Assembly (NCBI GenBank): GCA_022266195.1
Contig: WHVY01000003.1
Coordinates: 4,650,001-4,714,000, forward strand
DNA length: 64,000 bases
From: Tetranychus cinnabarinus
Lineage: Eukaryota; Arthropoda; Arachnida; Trombidiformes; Tetranychidae
Direction: 5' to 3'
A program made the position numbers and the translations under genes. A model generated the notes under the pieces. The model was not told where the DNA came from. It made no database searches and saw nothing but the letters and a program-made list of their open reading frames with translations. Shown here in pieces: positions 11,763-23,872 of the stretch. The first letter of the stretch is position 1. Each line of letters opens with the position of its first letter.

Positions 11763-14700
11763 TTAATATCTATTTAAACTGTTAACCATTTCATGATCAG
11801 GTGTTGTATTAGATGTGTTTGTTGATTGAGCCCAAGATGCATTTTCATTGAAATGTCTCTCAATTGAATCTGAATGAAGATGAGGTGAAGATGAAGATCT
11901 CGGATAAACGGTAGTCGCCTGTTTAACCTGTTGATTAAGATGAACATGTTGAACCTGTTTCCCACTGACAGTAATCAACTCTAACCTTCGATGATCACGT
12001 ATCCCAGTGGGTTTAAATATACATCGGCAAAGAAGCAGCTTCATTGACTCCCTAAAATCCTTCATATGGTAAGCATAAAGGATTGGATTAACAGCCGAGT
12101 TAAGGTGCGATAAAACAATAAAAGTATCAACTAGCCAAGCAGGTTGACGGAGGTTGAAAAAAGCCTCTAATGTATTATTTAAGTACAACGGGATCCAACA
12201 AAGCATAAAAAATACGACAATAATGGCCAATTTGCGAGCCTTCTTAACCTCTCGTCTATGATAACTAGTAGAAGTAACTTTACGTTGATCATAATGGTCA
12301 ATCGATCCATTATTAACCATTGAATCACAATTGATTGGCAATTTACCAATCATCATTAAACAATTTTCAGATCGACAAGAGCCCGACTTGGTTGAACTCA
12401 TTGAATTTGTATGATATTCATGTTGATGGTGACAATTGTGTGGACTGTGATGATGTTGATTATAAGAGCTGAAATGCTTGTGATTGTGATTATTGTTATA
12501 ACCATTTAATAAATTATTACTCGATTTTCTTGATGAATTTTTATCAAACAAGGTTGATGTGTGAACCTAAAATGAGTTGAAAAAACAATTAGTTGAATGA
12601 AACTGAATTTTGGTAAAATGATTAGTTGATCATCTAAATACAATGTAAACAAAAAGGTAACAAAAAAGGTTAAAAGTTGATCAAACAAAAGGCTTTTCTG
12701 GTTCACCTTATCATTTTAGGTTTAAACCAGAAAAGTGTAAATCAATGTTAACCAGTTTTAACACAAAAGATTAATAAAATCCTATCAAAGGTTGATGTAC
12801 TTTAAGATTAAGATGAAAATAAAGTTGACTTTACCCAAAAACGAGCAGAAAATTGTTGAATATTTATCAAAATTTTGTAAAATTGAAATGACAGAAAGTG
12901 GAGAATGAACTTTTGCTATTTTTAATATCATGAAACTCGAGTGAAATTGGAATGTTTATTGGGTTTTCTTAGAGTTCATTGAATAGACAAAGAACAAATT
13001 AATTTGATTATTAAATTACTTTTGGTGATTGATTGATTTAGTCCATAAGTTTCACTTGTATTTATACTTGAATGTTTCAATATCAATGAAAGTTATGAGT
13101 AAAGACGATAACTCAATAGATACAATATTTGATATTAACAATAAAATTGAAGGACAATCTAACATTGACCCTGAACATTTGATATCTCAAGAGATATTTC
13201 ATGATAAGCTATTTCATGAGGCTTGTCAAAAGCAGACACCAAAACAGTTGGTGAATGTGGTGAAGTAAAAAAATGAGTTTAATCTTGAACAACTTTTCCT
13301 TTTTTTCAATGGAATCAAAGTGAAACCAAGTTGACAGACATGATAATAAGTAAAAATATTAATAGTTTTATCGTGAATGTCTTGGAATAAAATGAAAGTT
13401 TTCAATTGAAATTGTGAACAAAAAATGTCTCCAATTTCATTTGATATGAACCATGAAAAGGAAAGCAAAAGTAATTCAAGATTTGCATTCACAATTTCCT
13501 AAGTTAATACTGAATTCACTGAGCATTTCTTAATTTCATCCTTTGAATGATAACCAAGAAAATGATCATCTAAATGACGATCAAGTTCATCTTGAAAATT
13601 ATGCCATCAACATGAAGGTCAAGAGATTTTGCTAAGAATCATATTTCCGAATCTTGAATCTTGACGTTAATATCAAGTTAGGAAACTGTTATTAAACCTG
13701 TGAATCAATTACTTCATGTAATATAAACGATGCAAGATCGTAAATGAGTTTTGCTTGAAACATTTTCTTCTCTTCCTTTTTCAGGTTCATAACTTTTTAT
13801 CATGTTAATACAATGTTCATAAAAGCTTTGAAATGTCCAGTTAGGACGAATCAATATCCGCTAACAAGTTAATGAAACTCATTGTTTACTTGATTTAATT
13901 GCAAACAAACAATGTTCAACATTTTCAGTTCACTTTCACAGAAACAAATTGCAAGCCTTTTAAGAAGGTTCAATCGATAATGTTGATCCAATGCTATCAA
14001 ATGTTCAAGGGTTGACACTTTGATAATCCTTTTGATACTCAATTATCATTATAAACTTTATTATCCAACAACAATATCATTTATTATCTCAGTTTTACCT
14101 GGTAAATCAGGAGTCAATTTAGTGGAGGAGTTTCAACTCCCAGCTTCAATTTGGGTTATTAAAAGTGCAATTATAACTGTCTGTTTCATTTTGTTTTTAT
14201 TTGTGTCTTTCATCTGCTTTCAATCGCCATAATTGATCAACTATTAAAAGTGAATGAACAGTTGATGATATCATTGTTATTAGCTAATGTGACACAACAA
14301 TGAGTAAATTGTTTACTTGCTTGTCATATTACTTGTTGCTCATCAAATTGTGATGAAAAGGACCCAAAAATTGATTACATTTTTTTGTTTTCTTAATCAA
14401 ACTGAATACAAATGAGGAAAAGATAAATGTTTGATTATAAAATCGATCGGATAGAAACGTATAATAAAAGTAAATTGGTTGACCTTATAAATTATAAATC
14501 ATTATTATTACATTGTATCTCTTATGCTCGTTATGGAAGAAGCTTTTGGCTGATTGTATTTAGTTGATGAGAAGAATCGTAATTATCATCATTTCATTTC
14601 AATTCACTATTCAATATTGAATGGAATCTATATTATACCAACTTCCTGTGGAATCTTTTTATCGTCAGACATTTCATGATTATCATGTAAATCAATGAAT

Positions 14701-16848
14701 AATGAAAGGATTGATTCAACTTTAAAGTTGCTCATGATTGTTACCAAGCTGGGAAAGGTGGTCAAACTGGGAAAAATACATGTTGAGGTGAAGTCAAAGA
14801 TTTAGTTAACTCCTGCTGAGTTGATCCACTAAGGATTTTGATTGAATCTTGGACTGAATTTCAGATTAAAGTTCATCTATTGAGCAATTGGAAAGAAATG
14901 AGGATTTGTCTTTAACCAGATTCCAAGTCTAAAGCAACATTTACTTGGTCAACTCTTTCTGGTTAAATGTATATTTGGCTTTAAATTAATGGGTTTCATG
15001 TGTGATTTAGATGATCAATGATCATGTTTAAGATGATAATTACCACAACAAAATAGATTCGAAGGTAGGCAAAGAACATGATAAGTGCAGGAAAGACGAT
15101 TGTGGCAAAGAATAGGAAAACCAGAAAATCATAATCCATAATTGAGACAAAAAAGCAATCCTTTGAAGGATGAGGTCCATTATTCCAGCCAAAAAGAGGA
15201 AGAAAGCCAACCAAAGCTCCAATTATCCAACAAGCTATTATTATGAATCGGGCTGCTGAACCTACAGAGAATTGAATGGAAATGAATTAATAGATTGACT
15301 TTCAATGTTCATCATGATTAAAGTGAAAGTAATTACAATCATCTAACACTAAATCAATCCATGTAAATATATAAATATATAATTGTATATTCGCTTTTTA
15401 TATTTTACTTTACATTTCCATTGAAACAAAACCTTTTGGTAAACAAAGCGATAAAACAAGCAATTTGATGGCTTTTTATTTTACTTTGATGGTTAATTGA
15501 AACAAATTGCATTTCTCGATTGGTTTCTCATTAAATTAAGGTCAAACAATTTACCTTTTATTGGTAAATCTTTGGTTAAATGAAGACAAAAATTAAACTC
15601 TTACAGTCTGTGAACGATTAAACCAATGGAACCAAGAATAATTGTTTCCCTTTTATCCACTAATTAATATTGCTCGACTTTTTAATTAATTTATTATTAA
15701 TTCAAGATTGGGTTGATCAACAATTGAAATTAACTTCTGATTAATCTGGCCTCATCAAGGTCTTAAAGTGTCTCAACATTTAATTTCAAAGCTTGTATTT
15801 AACTTTCAACTTACAGATCAAATAGTCTCTTTGATTGACAGTTAATTGTTTTTCGATCAAATTGTTTGATTCTAATTGTCATTTAGCTGATTAAATTGAA
15901 CTTTCGATATTTAGCATCCATTTTGCATGCGATTGTATTAAATTATGAAACATTAACAAGTCCAAGTTTGCAATACTTTTTGTTGGTGAAGATATGAAGT
16001 CAATTTTTATGATCTTTAATGATTATTATGAGTGAAACTGTTAACTGTTGCCTTGTAAATCATTAATTTAACGTTAATCTAATCAGAATTGTGTGATTTA
16101 CAGGATTGGAAATGATTGAATTGCTCAAGTCATTAGAGTATAAATATTATTACAGTTAATTTACTAGCTAATTAGCCTTGAAAATGTTATCTATTTGCTT
16201 TCCTTTCGTTGCGAGTTTTGGCATGTTATTTTTGGATGAATGATGAATTAACCAAAAAGGTCGTTCGAGACTATTCGAGGTTCATCATGGTTCAAGATTA
16301 TTTGACATTAAGCTGACAATTGACTTACTTGACATTCGACTGTGATAGTTGAGAGGATAAAGAATAGCCCAGAGACGATCGAGTGAAACAGCAACAAGGT
16401 TGAGTATTGAAATGGTGCAAAGGACAACAAGTAAGGATAACATTGTGAGACAACCAGTGAAAGCATTGCGAGGTAAACCTATTCGGGTTGAGATGGCTGA
16501 AGGTACACCGACTAGACCGACCAGCAAGTCAGCCAAAGACAGGCTGACAATGTAAAAGTTAGTAACTTTACGAAGCCGACGATCTCTGATGAAGACAACA
16601 ATGGCCAACAAATTACCAAAGAAGGCAACAATCGCAACCGCTATCTCAACAATAGTGTATCCAAGAGGTAACCGAAGTTGATTGGGATTACCAGTTGTAC
16701 TGTCGATTATATATTGAGGTGCTAAATAGGGTTCAATGTGGTGATGGTATGAAGTCGATATTAATGTTGAGTTTGGTGTTACGTCGGTTAAACCAGCAAC
16801 AGAGGCAACTACTGTTGCTCCAGTTAAACCTAGATCACCCATTAACAA
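11763..16848 (-). CDS. adenosine receptor-like GPCR (class A)
   Basis: Three coding exons: 16848-16329, 15261-15044 and 12566-11763 (phases 1 and 0), giving 513 aa. Exon 1 carries TM1 (about 63-87), TM2 (97-119) and TM3 (133-158). Exon 2 carries TM4, ECL2 with GWNNGPHPSKDCFF, and TM5. Exon 3 carries a long ICL3, TM6 and TM7. Adenosine-receptor hallmarks are visible: CWIPLYLNN in TM6 keeps the Asn equivalent to A2A N253, and LSHLNSAVNPILY in TM7 keeps the Ser-His pair that contacts ribose plus NPxxY. An aromatic Phe follows the ECL2 cysteine, but the next residue is Val where A2A has Glu. The DRY motif reads DRL. ICL3 has a His/Asn-rich stretch (about 270-297). It should act at the plasma membrane, coupling extracellular adenosine to G proteins. 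Start chosen as the first ATG before TM1. The gene is divergent from the ionotropic receptor at 19.2 kb. Confidence 0.88.
12567..15043 (-). other. intron 2 of the adenosine receptor gene
   Basis: 2.5-kb intron bounded by GTAATT (from 15043) and TTTTAG (ending 12567) on the minus strand. It separates TM5 from ICL3/TM6. A 61-codon plus-strand frame from ATG 13086 to 13268 (MKVMSKDDNSIDTIFD start) has a normal amino-acid mix, but no relatives are recognised; it is noted only as a weak candidate. Confidence 0.75.
15262..16328 (-). other. intron 1 of the adenosine receptor gene
   Basis: 1.07-kb intron between GTAAGT (starting 16328) and CTGTAG (ending 15262) on the minus strand. Nothing else recognisable inside. 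Confidence 0.8.
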
Positions 16849-19236
16849 TGTTAATCCATGAATCTTAACACTTAATATGTATACACTTTGATTGCTGATT
16901 CACTGGTAAATGATTAAATCATTTTAAATTGCATTGCATTTCCTTTTGTTAACACTAGAGTGAATGTTGAACAAGCGATATCATGAGGTCAATGTTGAGT
17001 ATTCAATCATTACTGGATCAACAATTTGTCACTTTGTCGATGGGAAAGTTGGTTAATTTGGTTTAATTGTTTGGATTCATTCAAGATTTAATTCAATTTA
17101 TTGATTCGTATTGAGTTTGGCAAGTAAAAAGTTGGTGTAAAATAAAATGTTCAAAATCGAGTCTATCACAGAGTAAATAGATTAACTGTTTTGTTGTTGA
17201 CACTTAATTTTGAGTTGATTTTAGTTGCTAGTTAATTTAATGTTTACATGGTTTGCTGATGAAATCAGATTGAAAGTAGGATGGGAAATGAACAGGGTGA
17301 AGTTTCAAGTGAAGTGATGAAGAGGAACACAGAATCAACTTATGAGACTGACTTGTATTACCAGTGAGAGATGAACACTGAAAGACTGGGAAAGATGATG
17401 ATGTTGGTGGAGATGTCAATGTGGATGGTTAATTGCTATTGACTCACACATTGAAATTACAAGGCGCCTTCACTTGATTTGCTGTGAGTTTAATTGTTAT
17501 GGGAATACAATTTACTTTTCATCAATTTTATCATTGATTTACAGTCCCAACTACACATACAATTAGGTTTGTAATAAAGTTGACGGTTACATTGGGATCA
17601 TTATTTGATGGTTAAAATGTGCTTTACAGAAGAAGGTTCAAATTTTGTTTACACAAAATGTGAATCCATTTTTGTCTCATATTTCATCTCATATTGCTTC
17701 AACTTACAATCACTTTCAAATGATTGGTTAACTATTCAATTAAGTTATTCATTAAAAGGAGTTCAAATAATCCTGGTTTCTCAACTTCAATAATCATGTA
17801 ACGACAATCAATCAGAATCTCTAGTCTTTTTAGGATTCGCAAATGAACATTATGTTTGCATTAACTCCAGTATTTTACATGTTAATCGTTCGGACACGGA
17901 CAGTCTAGATATCGTCATGGGTAGTTTTCAGGTTTGATTTTGTGAGTTTGGGTTACCTTGAAGTACATAATCATGTTGTCATCAATTAATTCTTGCCTGG
18001 AGCTCCTAAAAGAGGGTTTATTTCTTGTCCGAGGACACTTTGATCACCCTTCTTAGCAACTCTTTCAATATTATACTGTAGCTATTAACTTTGTGTTACG
18101 TGATTAAATGCACATGTAATCATCAGTTCATTGAAACCACAATGTAATAAAATTGATAGACAAATTATTTCCAATCAATCTTCGGATTGCTATCGAGTTT
18201 AACTATTGTTGTCCTTTTATTAGATCAAGACAGTTGTTCTGAGCAATTGTATAATCGACCAAAGAGACTGACTAAGCATTCTCATGCTCTTTCTTTGCAA
18301 GAAATGTTTCTAGAGAAGTTGAAAGGGACTCAAATGCATGTATACATCAAACTAATCTGGTTAAATGTAACATTAGAACGGAATATGGGACAATTTAAAT
18401 CCTGTAAAACCTAAATAGAGCTTATAAGAGCTAAGATTCAAAATAGTCAAACAGCTAATTAGTTTAGGCAACTAATTGTGTGTTAAGCATAGATCGAAGC
18501 AATCTGTTTGAACTGGTCAGTAAAACCTAATGTTTTCATTTGCAAGTCAATTTGATCCATTTGCCTAATTTGTTGAATGGTTTAACCAGTGATCTTTAGT
18601 CTCTAAATTAAACTTACAAGGGAATGTAATACCTTGAATTATCAATCCCAAATTACTCATTGACCACGTCCCATGCAAATGAAACCCTCGAAAGTTTACA
18701 TAACTGGTGCAACTCTCAGGTTTAGGTGTTACGGTCATAATTTCTATTCATATCACAACTGTTAGATTGGATTGATGTACATTCACTGCAAAGGACATTT
18801 TGCAGGACAATTCTTCTTGATATTCTGCTTAGTTGCTGGACTCTTCTGAATCAATAAGTATTGAAAATTCGGTCACAATATTAGCTTTAGTCTAGATTGT
18901 AAGATTTAAACGTGATGTTATGGACTAACTTGTTACATTCATTAATTTATACTTTACTTTCAGTCATTAAAATTAAATTTTTAATCGTCATTTGTCTTGT
19001 CTATCAAAGTGAAAGTAAATATTAAATTATTGATCCTTGGTAATTAAATGATTGAAATGTATCTTTTCATTAAAACTTCATTTTAAATTAGCACAAATAA
19101 ATGTCAAAATGCGTGGTGACAAATAGAATCTGAGATTATTCATGTAAAAATTAAAAGCATGTTATTTTCCGAGACTTAGAAGTTAATATTCCATCATAAG
19201 GTCACAGTATAATTTAAATTGAGAGTGTCATCCATT
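16849..19236. other. divergent intergenic region between two receptor genes
   Basis: 2.4 kb separating the start codons of the adenosine receptor (minus) and the ionotropic receptor (plus). It must hold both promoters, and possibly an upstream exon of the ionotropic receptor. No motif could be assigned by eye. An open frame at 18187-18414 begins with a non-ATG codon and is not supported. Confidence 0.55.
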
Positions 19237-22220
19237 ATGGCGAAAAGCAATTTAACTGTTGGTGCGTTTTCGGTGAGTTTACAAATCGATCGGTGAATCC
19301 TGTGCTTGACGGATATTCTTATATTGTAGGTGTTTGGGCAAGGATTTGTTGAAGAGGATGGCCAGACTGTTCCTGAATTGAAGTCACTTAAACGATTTGC
19401 AGCAATCATGGCTGATTATGGCCCATTTAAGTATGCTGTTTTCACCTTAAACAACCCAAGTCAAATTATTATTAATAATATTAATAATTGCCTTTTAGTT
19501 TGAGATTTCATTTACCAGAATCTGGTCAATTAGGTGTGCTTACAGAGACTGGTTATCATGATGGAGTTTTGGGTTTGATGCAAGAAGGGGTAAGTTTATC
19601 AAATATTTCATCAAATGTTATTAGTTATAATTTATATTTTCATGGACAACTCATGCCATTGTCAAATAAGTTGGCAGTTAACATAAAATCTTTAACTCGC
19701 ATTAAACTTTTTGCAAAATCTTTTTGACAACAGAAAGTCGAATTGTGTTTCTTACCAATGGCACTGGAGACTCAGAAAGTACCAGGTCAATTTACACCCG
19801 TTATATCAGAAGAAAGCTATTACATCAGTTCAATGCGAATTTTGGGTGGTGGTACTTCAGCTTTCATTGATAGCTTTATCTCAGTCAACACAATTCCCTT
19901 ACTGTTAGCTATTACAATAGTTTTACTTTTGAAATTGGCTGTTATCGGTCATTTCAGTATTGAATCCATTGTTAATGCGATCTATCAATCCTTTGGTACT
20001 TCATTTCGTCAGAATCTATCTCAACAATCGACGTGGTTCTGTCTGATTTTAATGATTATTATAATGTTTCCTGTTTTCATCTTCAATGCTTCATTCAACA
20101 CTCAAACTATTGTCGGGAGTAATGACGTTAAAGTTAATACATTGAGAGATGTCATCAACTATGGCAAGATACCGTTTTTCATAGAGGGAATCTCTTTGTA
20201 TGACTTGTTCAAAGCTAAAGTCACTAAAGAATACGCTGAAATCTATGAACGTGCAAAATCCAATGGATTTGCTAAGCCTTATGAACTTGGACCTTTTCCT
20301 GTTATCGGATCTTATATCAACATGGTCACTTTCATCTCTACTCTAGGCGTAAAGGTAGCTCCTCTAGGTGCTTCTGAAATACTTGAACCTAATAAGGTTC
20401 AGTATATTTCAGATAGACCCTTTCACAGGTCCGTACAAGCTTTACTGCTGAGCTCCAAAACTCCGAAGTCAATAAGGAGAAGAGTCCATCTTATGTAAGC
20501 ATACAATTTCGTTTAATAGCTCAACAAGCTCAAAAAGCAATCTTCAAAAGCAAACTTATTGTTTACTTGTTAACAACACATTTGCAACATTTATGCACAA
20601 ATTGACACAACAACTGAAAGAAAAGTGGGCAAAAACGGGTAAAAATTAGTTTAACTCAAACTTAAACTCTGTTAGTTTGTAGAGAAATAAAAACTGAGTC
20701 CATTTCGGTGATTTAAAAACTTCTCAGGTGAACCGTTTCCGAAAAAATCGAGTTCAAAGTTGAAACTTCGATTGCATTTTGTACAAAAATGGAAGCATAT
20801 TTTTTCGTGAAACTCATTTCCCTGATGTGATTTTTGATGGCCAACCAGAAAATGCACTTGATTTGATGAATAAAAGTTTCTTTTCAAAATAAAACAGATA
20901 AGTTCGAATTAGAAACAAACCGATCTATTTCCGTGACCTTTTAATTTAGAGTGCTGAAACTTATTATCTGTACACATAAATTGATTATTAACATTATAAA
21001 TCAAGTAATTTTTTGAATATAGCGATAGTTCTCTCGATTTTGACCATTGGACATAAAACTTTGACCCTCGATATCTTGAGAATGGCATCACTGCCAATCA
21101 TCATTCTTCGACTAAACATTAGATTTTGTCATGGACTATCACATGGTATGAGTGAAAACCGAAGAAAGCTGAGTTAATTCATTAAATAATGAATATTCTT
21201 CTTACAACTCATGAGTAACCATTTACCTTTGTTAATCTGGTATCAAATCTGACAACCTAATTAATACAGTGATTTAACTTTATTTTCGTAGCTTTTTAAC
21301 CATCTAAAATTTAAATATATCATAGCCCATAACGAAATCTATTGTTTAGTCGAAGAATGATGATTGGCAGTGATGCCATTCTCAAGATATCGAGGGTCAA
21401 AGTTTTATGTCCAATGGTCAAAATCGAGAGAACTATCGCTATATTCAAAAAATTACTTGATTTATAATGTTAATAATCAATTTATGTGTACAGATAATAA
21501 GTTTCAGCACTCTAAATTAAAAGGTCACGGAAATAGATCGGTTTGTTTCTAATTCGAACTTATCTGTTTTATTTTGAAAAGAAACTTTTATTCATCAAAT
21601 CAAGTGCATTTTCTGGTTGGCCATCAAAAATCACATCAGGGAAATGAGTTTCACGAAAAAATATGCTTCCATTTTTGTACAAAATGCAATCGAAGTTTCA
21701 ACTTTGAACTCGATTTTTTCGGAAACGGTTCACCTGAGAAGTTTTTAAATCACCGAAATGGACTCAGTTTTTATTTCTCTACAAACTAACAGAGTTTAAG
21801 TTTGAGTTAAACTAATTTTTACCCGTTTTTGCCCACTTTTCTTTCAGTTGTTGTGTCAATTTGTGCATAAATGTTACAATTGTGTTAATCTTGTCTTTTT
21901 AGTATTAAAACAACCTTTTAATATTTAATATTTGCTTCAGAACTCAAAGGATGGCTCAAGGCGGAATCGCTAAGAAAATAGAAGGAGATGTTTATGTTGA
22001 ATTCATATTAAGCTTTTATTCAGCAAGTTTATTCGACATTAACAAGTCCAAAATATCACGAAATTCACTCGAAGTTTACTGGAAGTCTCTAAACTTCAAT
22101 GCATTCTATGAGATATTTTATGGGTACATTTCATTGTTGGTCTTGGTATTGATTGCTCAACTTGTTGAGATACTAATTGTCATGCTATACAAGCGTCAAA
22201 GGATAATAAATGTCAACTGA
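19237..22220 (+). CDS. divergent ionotropic receptor (iGluR/IR family)
   Basis: Five exons: 19237-19272, 19330-19430, 19499-19589, 19734-20494 and 21941-22220. All junctions are GT-AG and in phase, giving 422 aa. The order matches the IR family: ligand-binding lobe S1 (from LTVGAFSVFGQGF, then GLMQEGKVELCFLPMALET), M1 about 128-147 (NTIPLLLAITIVLLL), pore loop, M3 about 177-196 (WFCLILMIIIMFPVFIFNA), lobe S2 (VNTLRDVINYGKIPFF onward) and M4 about 389-411. The SYTANLAAF signature of classical iGluRs is absent, and no glutamate-binding Arg/Thr pair is evident, as in divergent chemosensory IRs. These form cation channels in sensory membranes. No signal peptide or amino-terminal domain is visible; ATG 19237 is the first after an in-frame stop at 19210-19212, so an upstream exon may be missing from this model. 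The last intron is nearly all inverted repeat. Confidence 0.8.
20577..21140. repeat. left arm of long inverted repeat inside IR intron 4
   Basis: Pairs with 21321-21884 about a centre at 21230.5. The core, 20586-21110, looks perfect by eye, since the same two open frames appear in both arms (20909-21097 matches 21364-21552; 20672-20887 matches 21574-21789). Pairing becomes imperfect at both the outer and inner ends. Confidence 0.93.
21321..21884. repeat. right arm of long inverted repeat inside IR intron 4
   Basis: Reverse complement of 20577-21140, with a central spacer of about 180 bp. The intron runs 20495-21940, so only about 80 bp and 56 bp lie outside the arms. The short frames within the arms resemble no protein family I know and are treated as repeat sequence. 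No terminal transposase, TSD or TIR family could be assigned. Confidence 0.93.
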
Positions 22221-23719
22221 AGTGCTTGGAAGCTAATGTATTAACCAACATAACAACCAGACAATTAAAACACAGTCTTATTTTCATTCATTGTAAAGTA
22301 ATAAGTTATATTTTATTTATGGAAATGTGATGTTTATTGTGATATTGCACTTCGTGCAAAAACGTTTACAAGAAACGAAGGAACACACAATTATGTACAA
22401 CTTTTGTTACATCGATTGCAATTCAGTTCACTATTTCAACAGTTTAGCATTGGCATTAACAAAGGCATTGGGAATTGAATGTTAACAAATTTTAAATGTG
22501 CGATTAAAAGATGACTCTAATCGTAATTTCGTTTCTTATTCTTCAATCAAACCCAAGTCCTTATTAAATCATGATCATCAATCATCAAATCTCACACTTC
22601 TAAACGTTCGTAAAACAGATCGCTAGTCAGATTAGACGCATCTTCCCGATAATCGTAACTGTCATGATATCCTTGCCTCTACAAAAGGATTCAACTTTAC
22701 CTAACGTTAGTTAAGGAACGGTCGAAGGTTCGAAGGTCTAACCTTTAACATTTTTTTGTCAGTCAGAAGTGCCATAAATCAGTTTCATTATGCCACTTTA
22801 AATCAACCAAGAGGATGAGTTTGAACCCTTGAAAATCTTAAAAGTTTTCAATTAATTCCTAAGGAATGATTTCTTGGATTGGAAATGAAATAACTGAAAC
22901 TTGAGCCTGAAACAGGAAAATGAAACTTGGTGACTCCATCTGTTTTCATTCAATTTCACTATCCGAAAACTGTAATCAGGAAAACTTTTATTTCAAAATA
23001 TTTTCAATCGGTTATGCCTTCCTAAAGCTATTCATACATGTATATGGATAACAAAGTCAACAATCAGTTAGTTTTGAATCAGTCAGTTAGTTAGTCAGTC
23101 AGTTAGTTAATGCATTAGTTTTATCGTAACAAAATTATCTCAATTTTGATTACTTCTTAACTCGACATTAACATTTTTATGTTTATTCAATTATTTTCAA
23201 TGAGAGGTGAAAGAGTTGATGTTTGGTTTGGAGTTAAAGTTATCAAAGCTAAATGATAAAATTACATTTTATATGAAATCTTTAGCTTTTATCAATTTAT
23301 TCTATTCATTTTGGAATGAAAAAGCCTTTTTACAAGCAACTGTAAAAAAACTTCATTCTAGTTCAATCTACTCATTTTAATTGCATAAAATTAATAATAT
23401 AAAATGATTTGAAATATTTATTCAGATTCTTATAAATGAATTTTCAGGTTGAAATTAATGAATTTACATCATATTGTAATTAGCTTCGGATTTAAACAAA
23501 GCTCTATTAAATATCAATTTCTTGTCGCTGGTCGATTGTTAAAATGAATAAAAGCCGATCGAGATCAAAAAATTTAAGATTGGCGCTAAGAATCGGATTT
23601 TTGTCATTCGGAATATTAAAGCTGTTTTAGAGTCGATAGATGGCGACTTTTAAAAAGAGTGTGAAGCAGGCGCAAAGGCTATTTTTTCCTGTTTTTATCC
23701 ACCATTTTGTTCTGAGTTG
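22221..23719. other. intergenic stretch, IR gene to myosin IX
   Basis: 1.5 kb without a supported gene. Holds a short CAGTTAGT-type repeat cluster (23064-23110) and, near the myosin start, an 11-mer TAGATGGCGAC at 23637-23647. The myosin IX promoter should lie here; no TATA or Inr element could be fixed. Confidence 0.55.
23064..23110. repeat. short tandem CAGT/TAGT cluster
   Basis: Imperfect tandem copies of CAGTTAGT and TAGTCAGT over about 47 bp. Confidence 0.7.
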
Positions 23720-23815
23720 TATGAAACAGTTGTATTCGTTAAAGCAATGCAACAATAAAATTGTGTTTTGTATTGTACAAATGGTCTACAATATGTACAA
23801 TGCAACTGTTTCATA
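23720..23815. other. 17-bp stem-loop just upstream of myosin IX
   Basis: 23720-23736 and 23799-23815 pair over 17 positions (one G-U wobble) around a 62-nt loop. The loop itself contains an 8-bp palindromic pair, ATTGTACA / TGTACAAT. It lies 57 bp before the ATG, so it may sit in the 5' leader. Function unknown. Confidence 0.6.
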
Positions 23816-23872
23816 AGTTAGTAAATAAATAAATATTTATAAATTGAATTTATAAATTAGTTTCATGTTAAC

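Noticed and set aside
18187..18414. 75-codon open frame upstream of the ionotropic receptor, with a hydrophobic start
   Set aside because: Begins at a non-ATG codon and no splice sites link it to the receptor in phase.
20672..21789. Short open frames of 62 and 71 codons present in both arms of the inverted repeat
   Set aside because: Duplicated only because the arms are inverted copies; no recognised family, so treated as repeat sequence.
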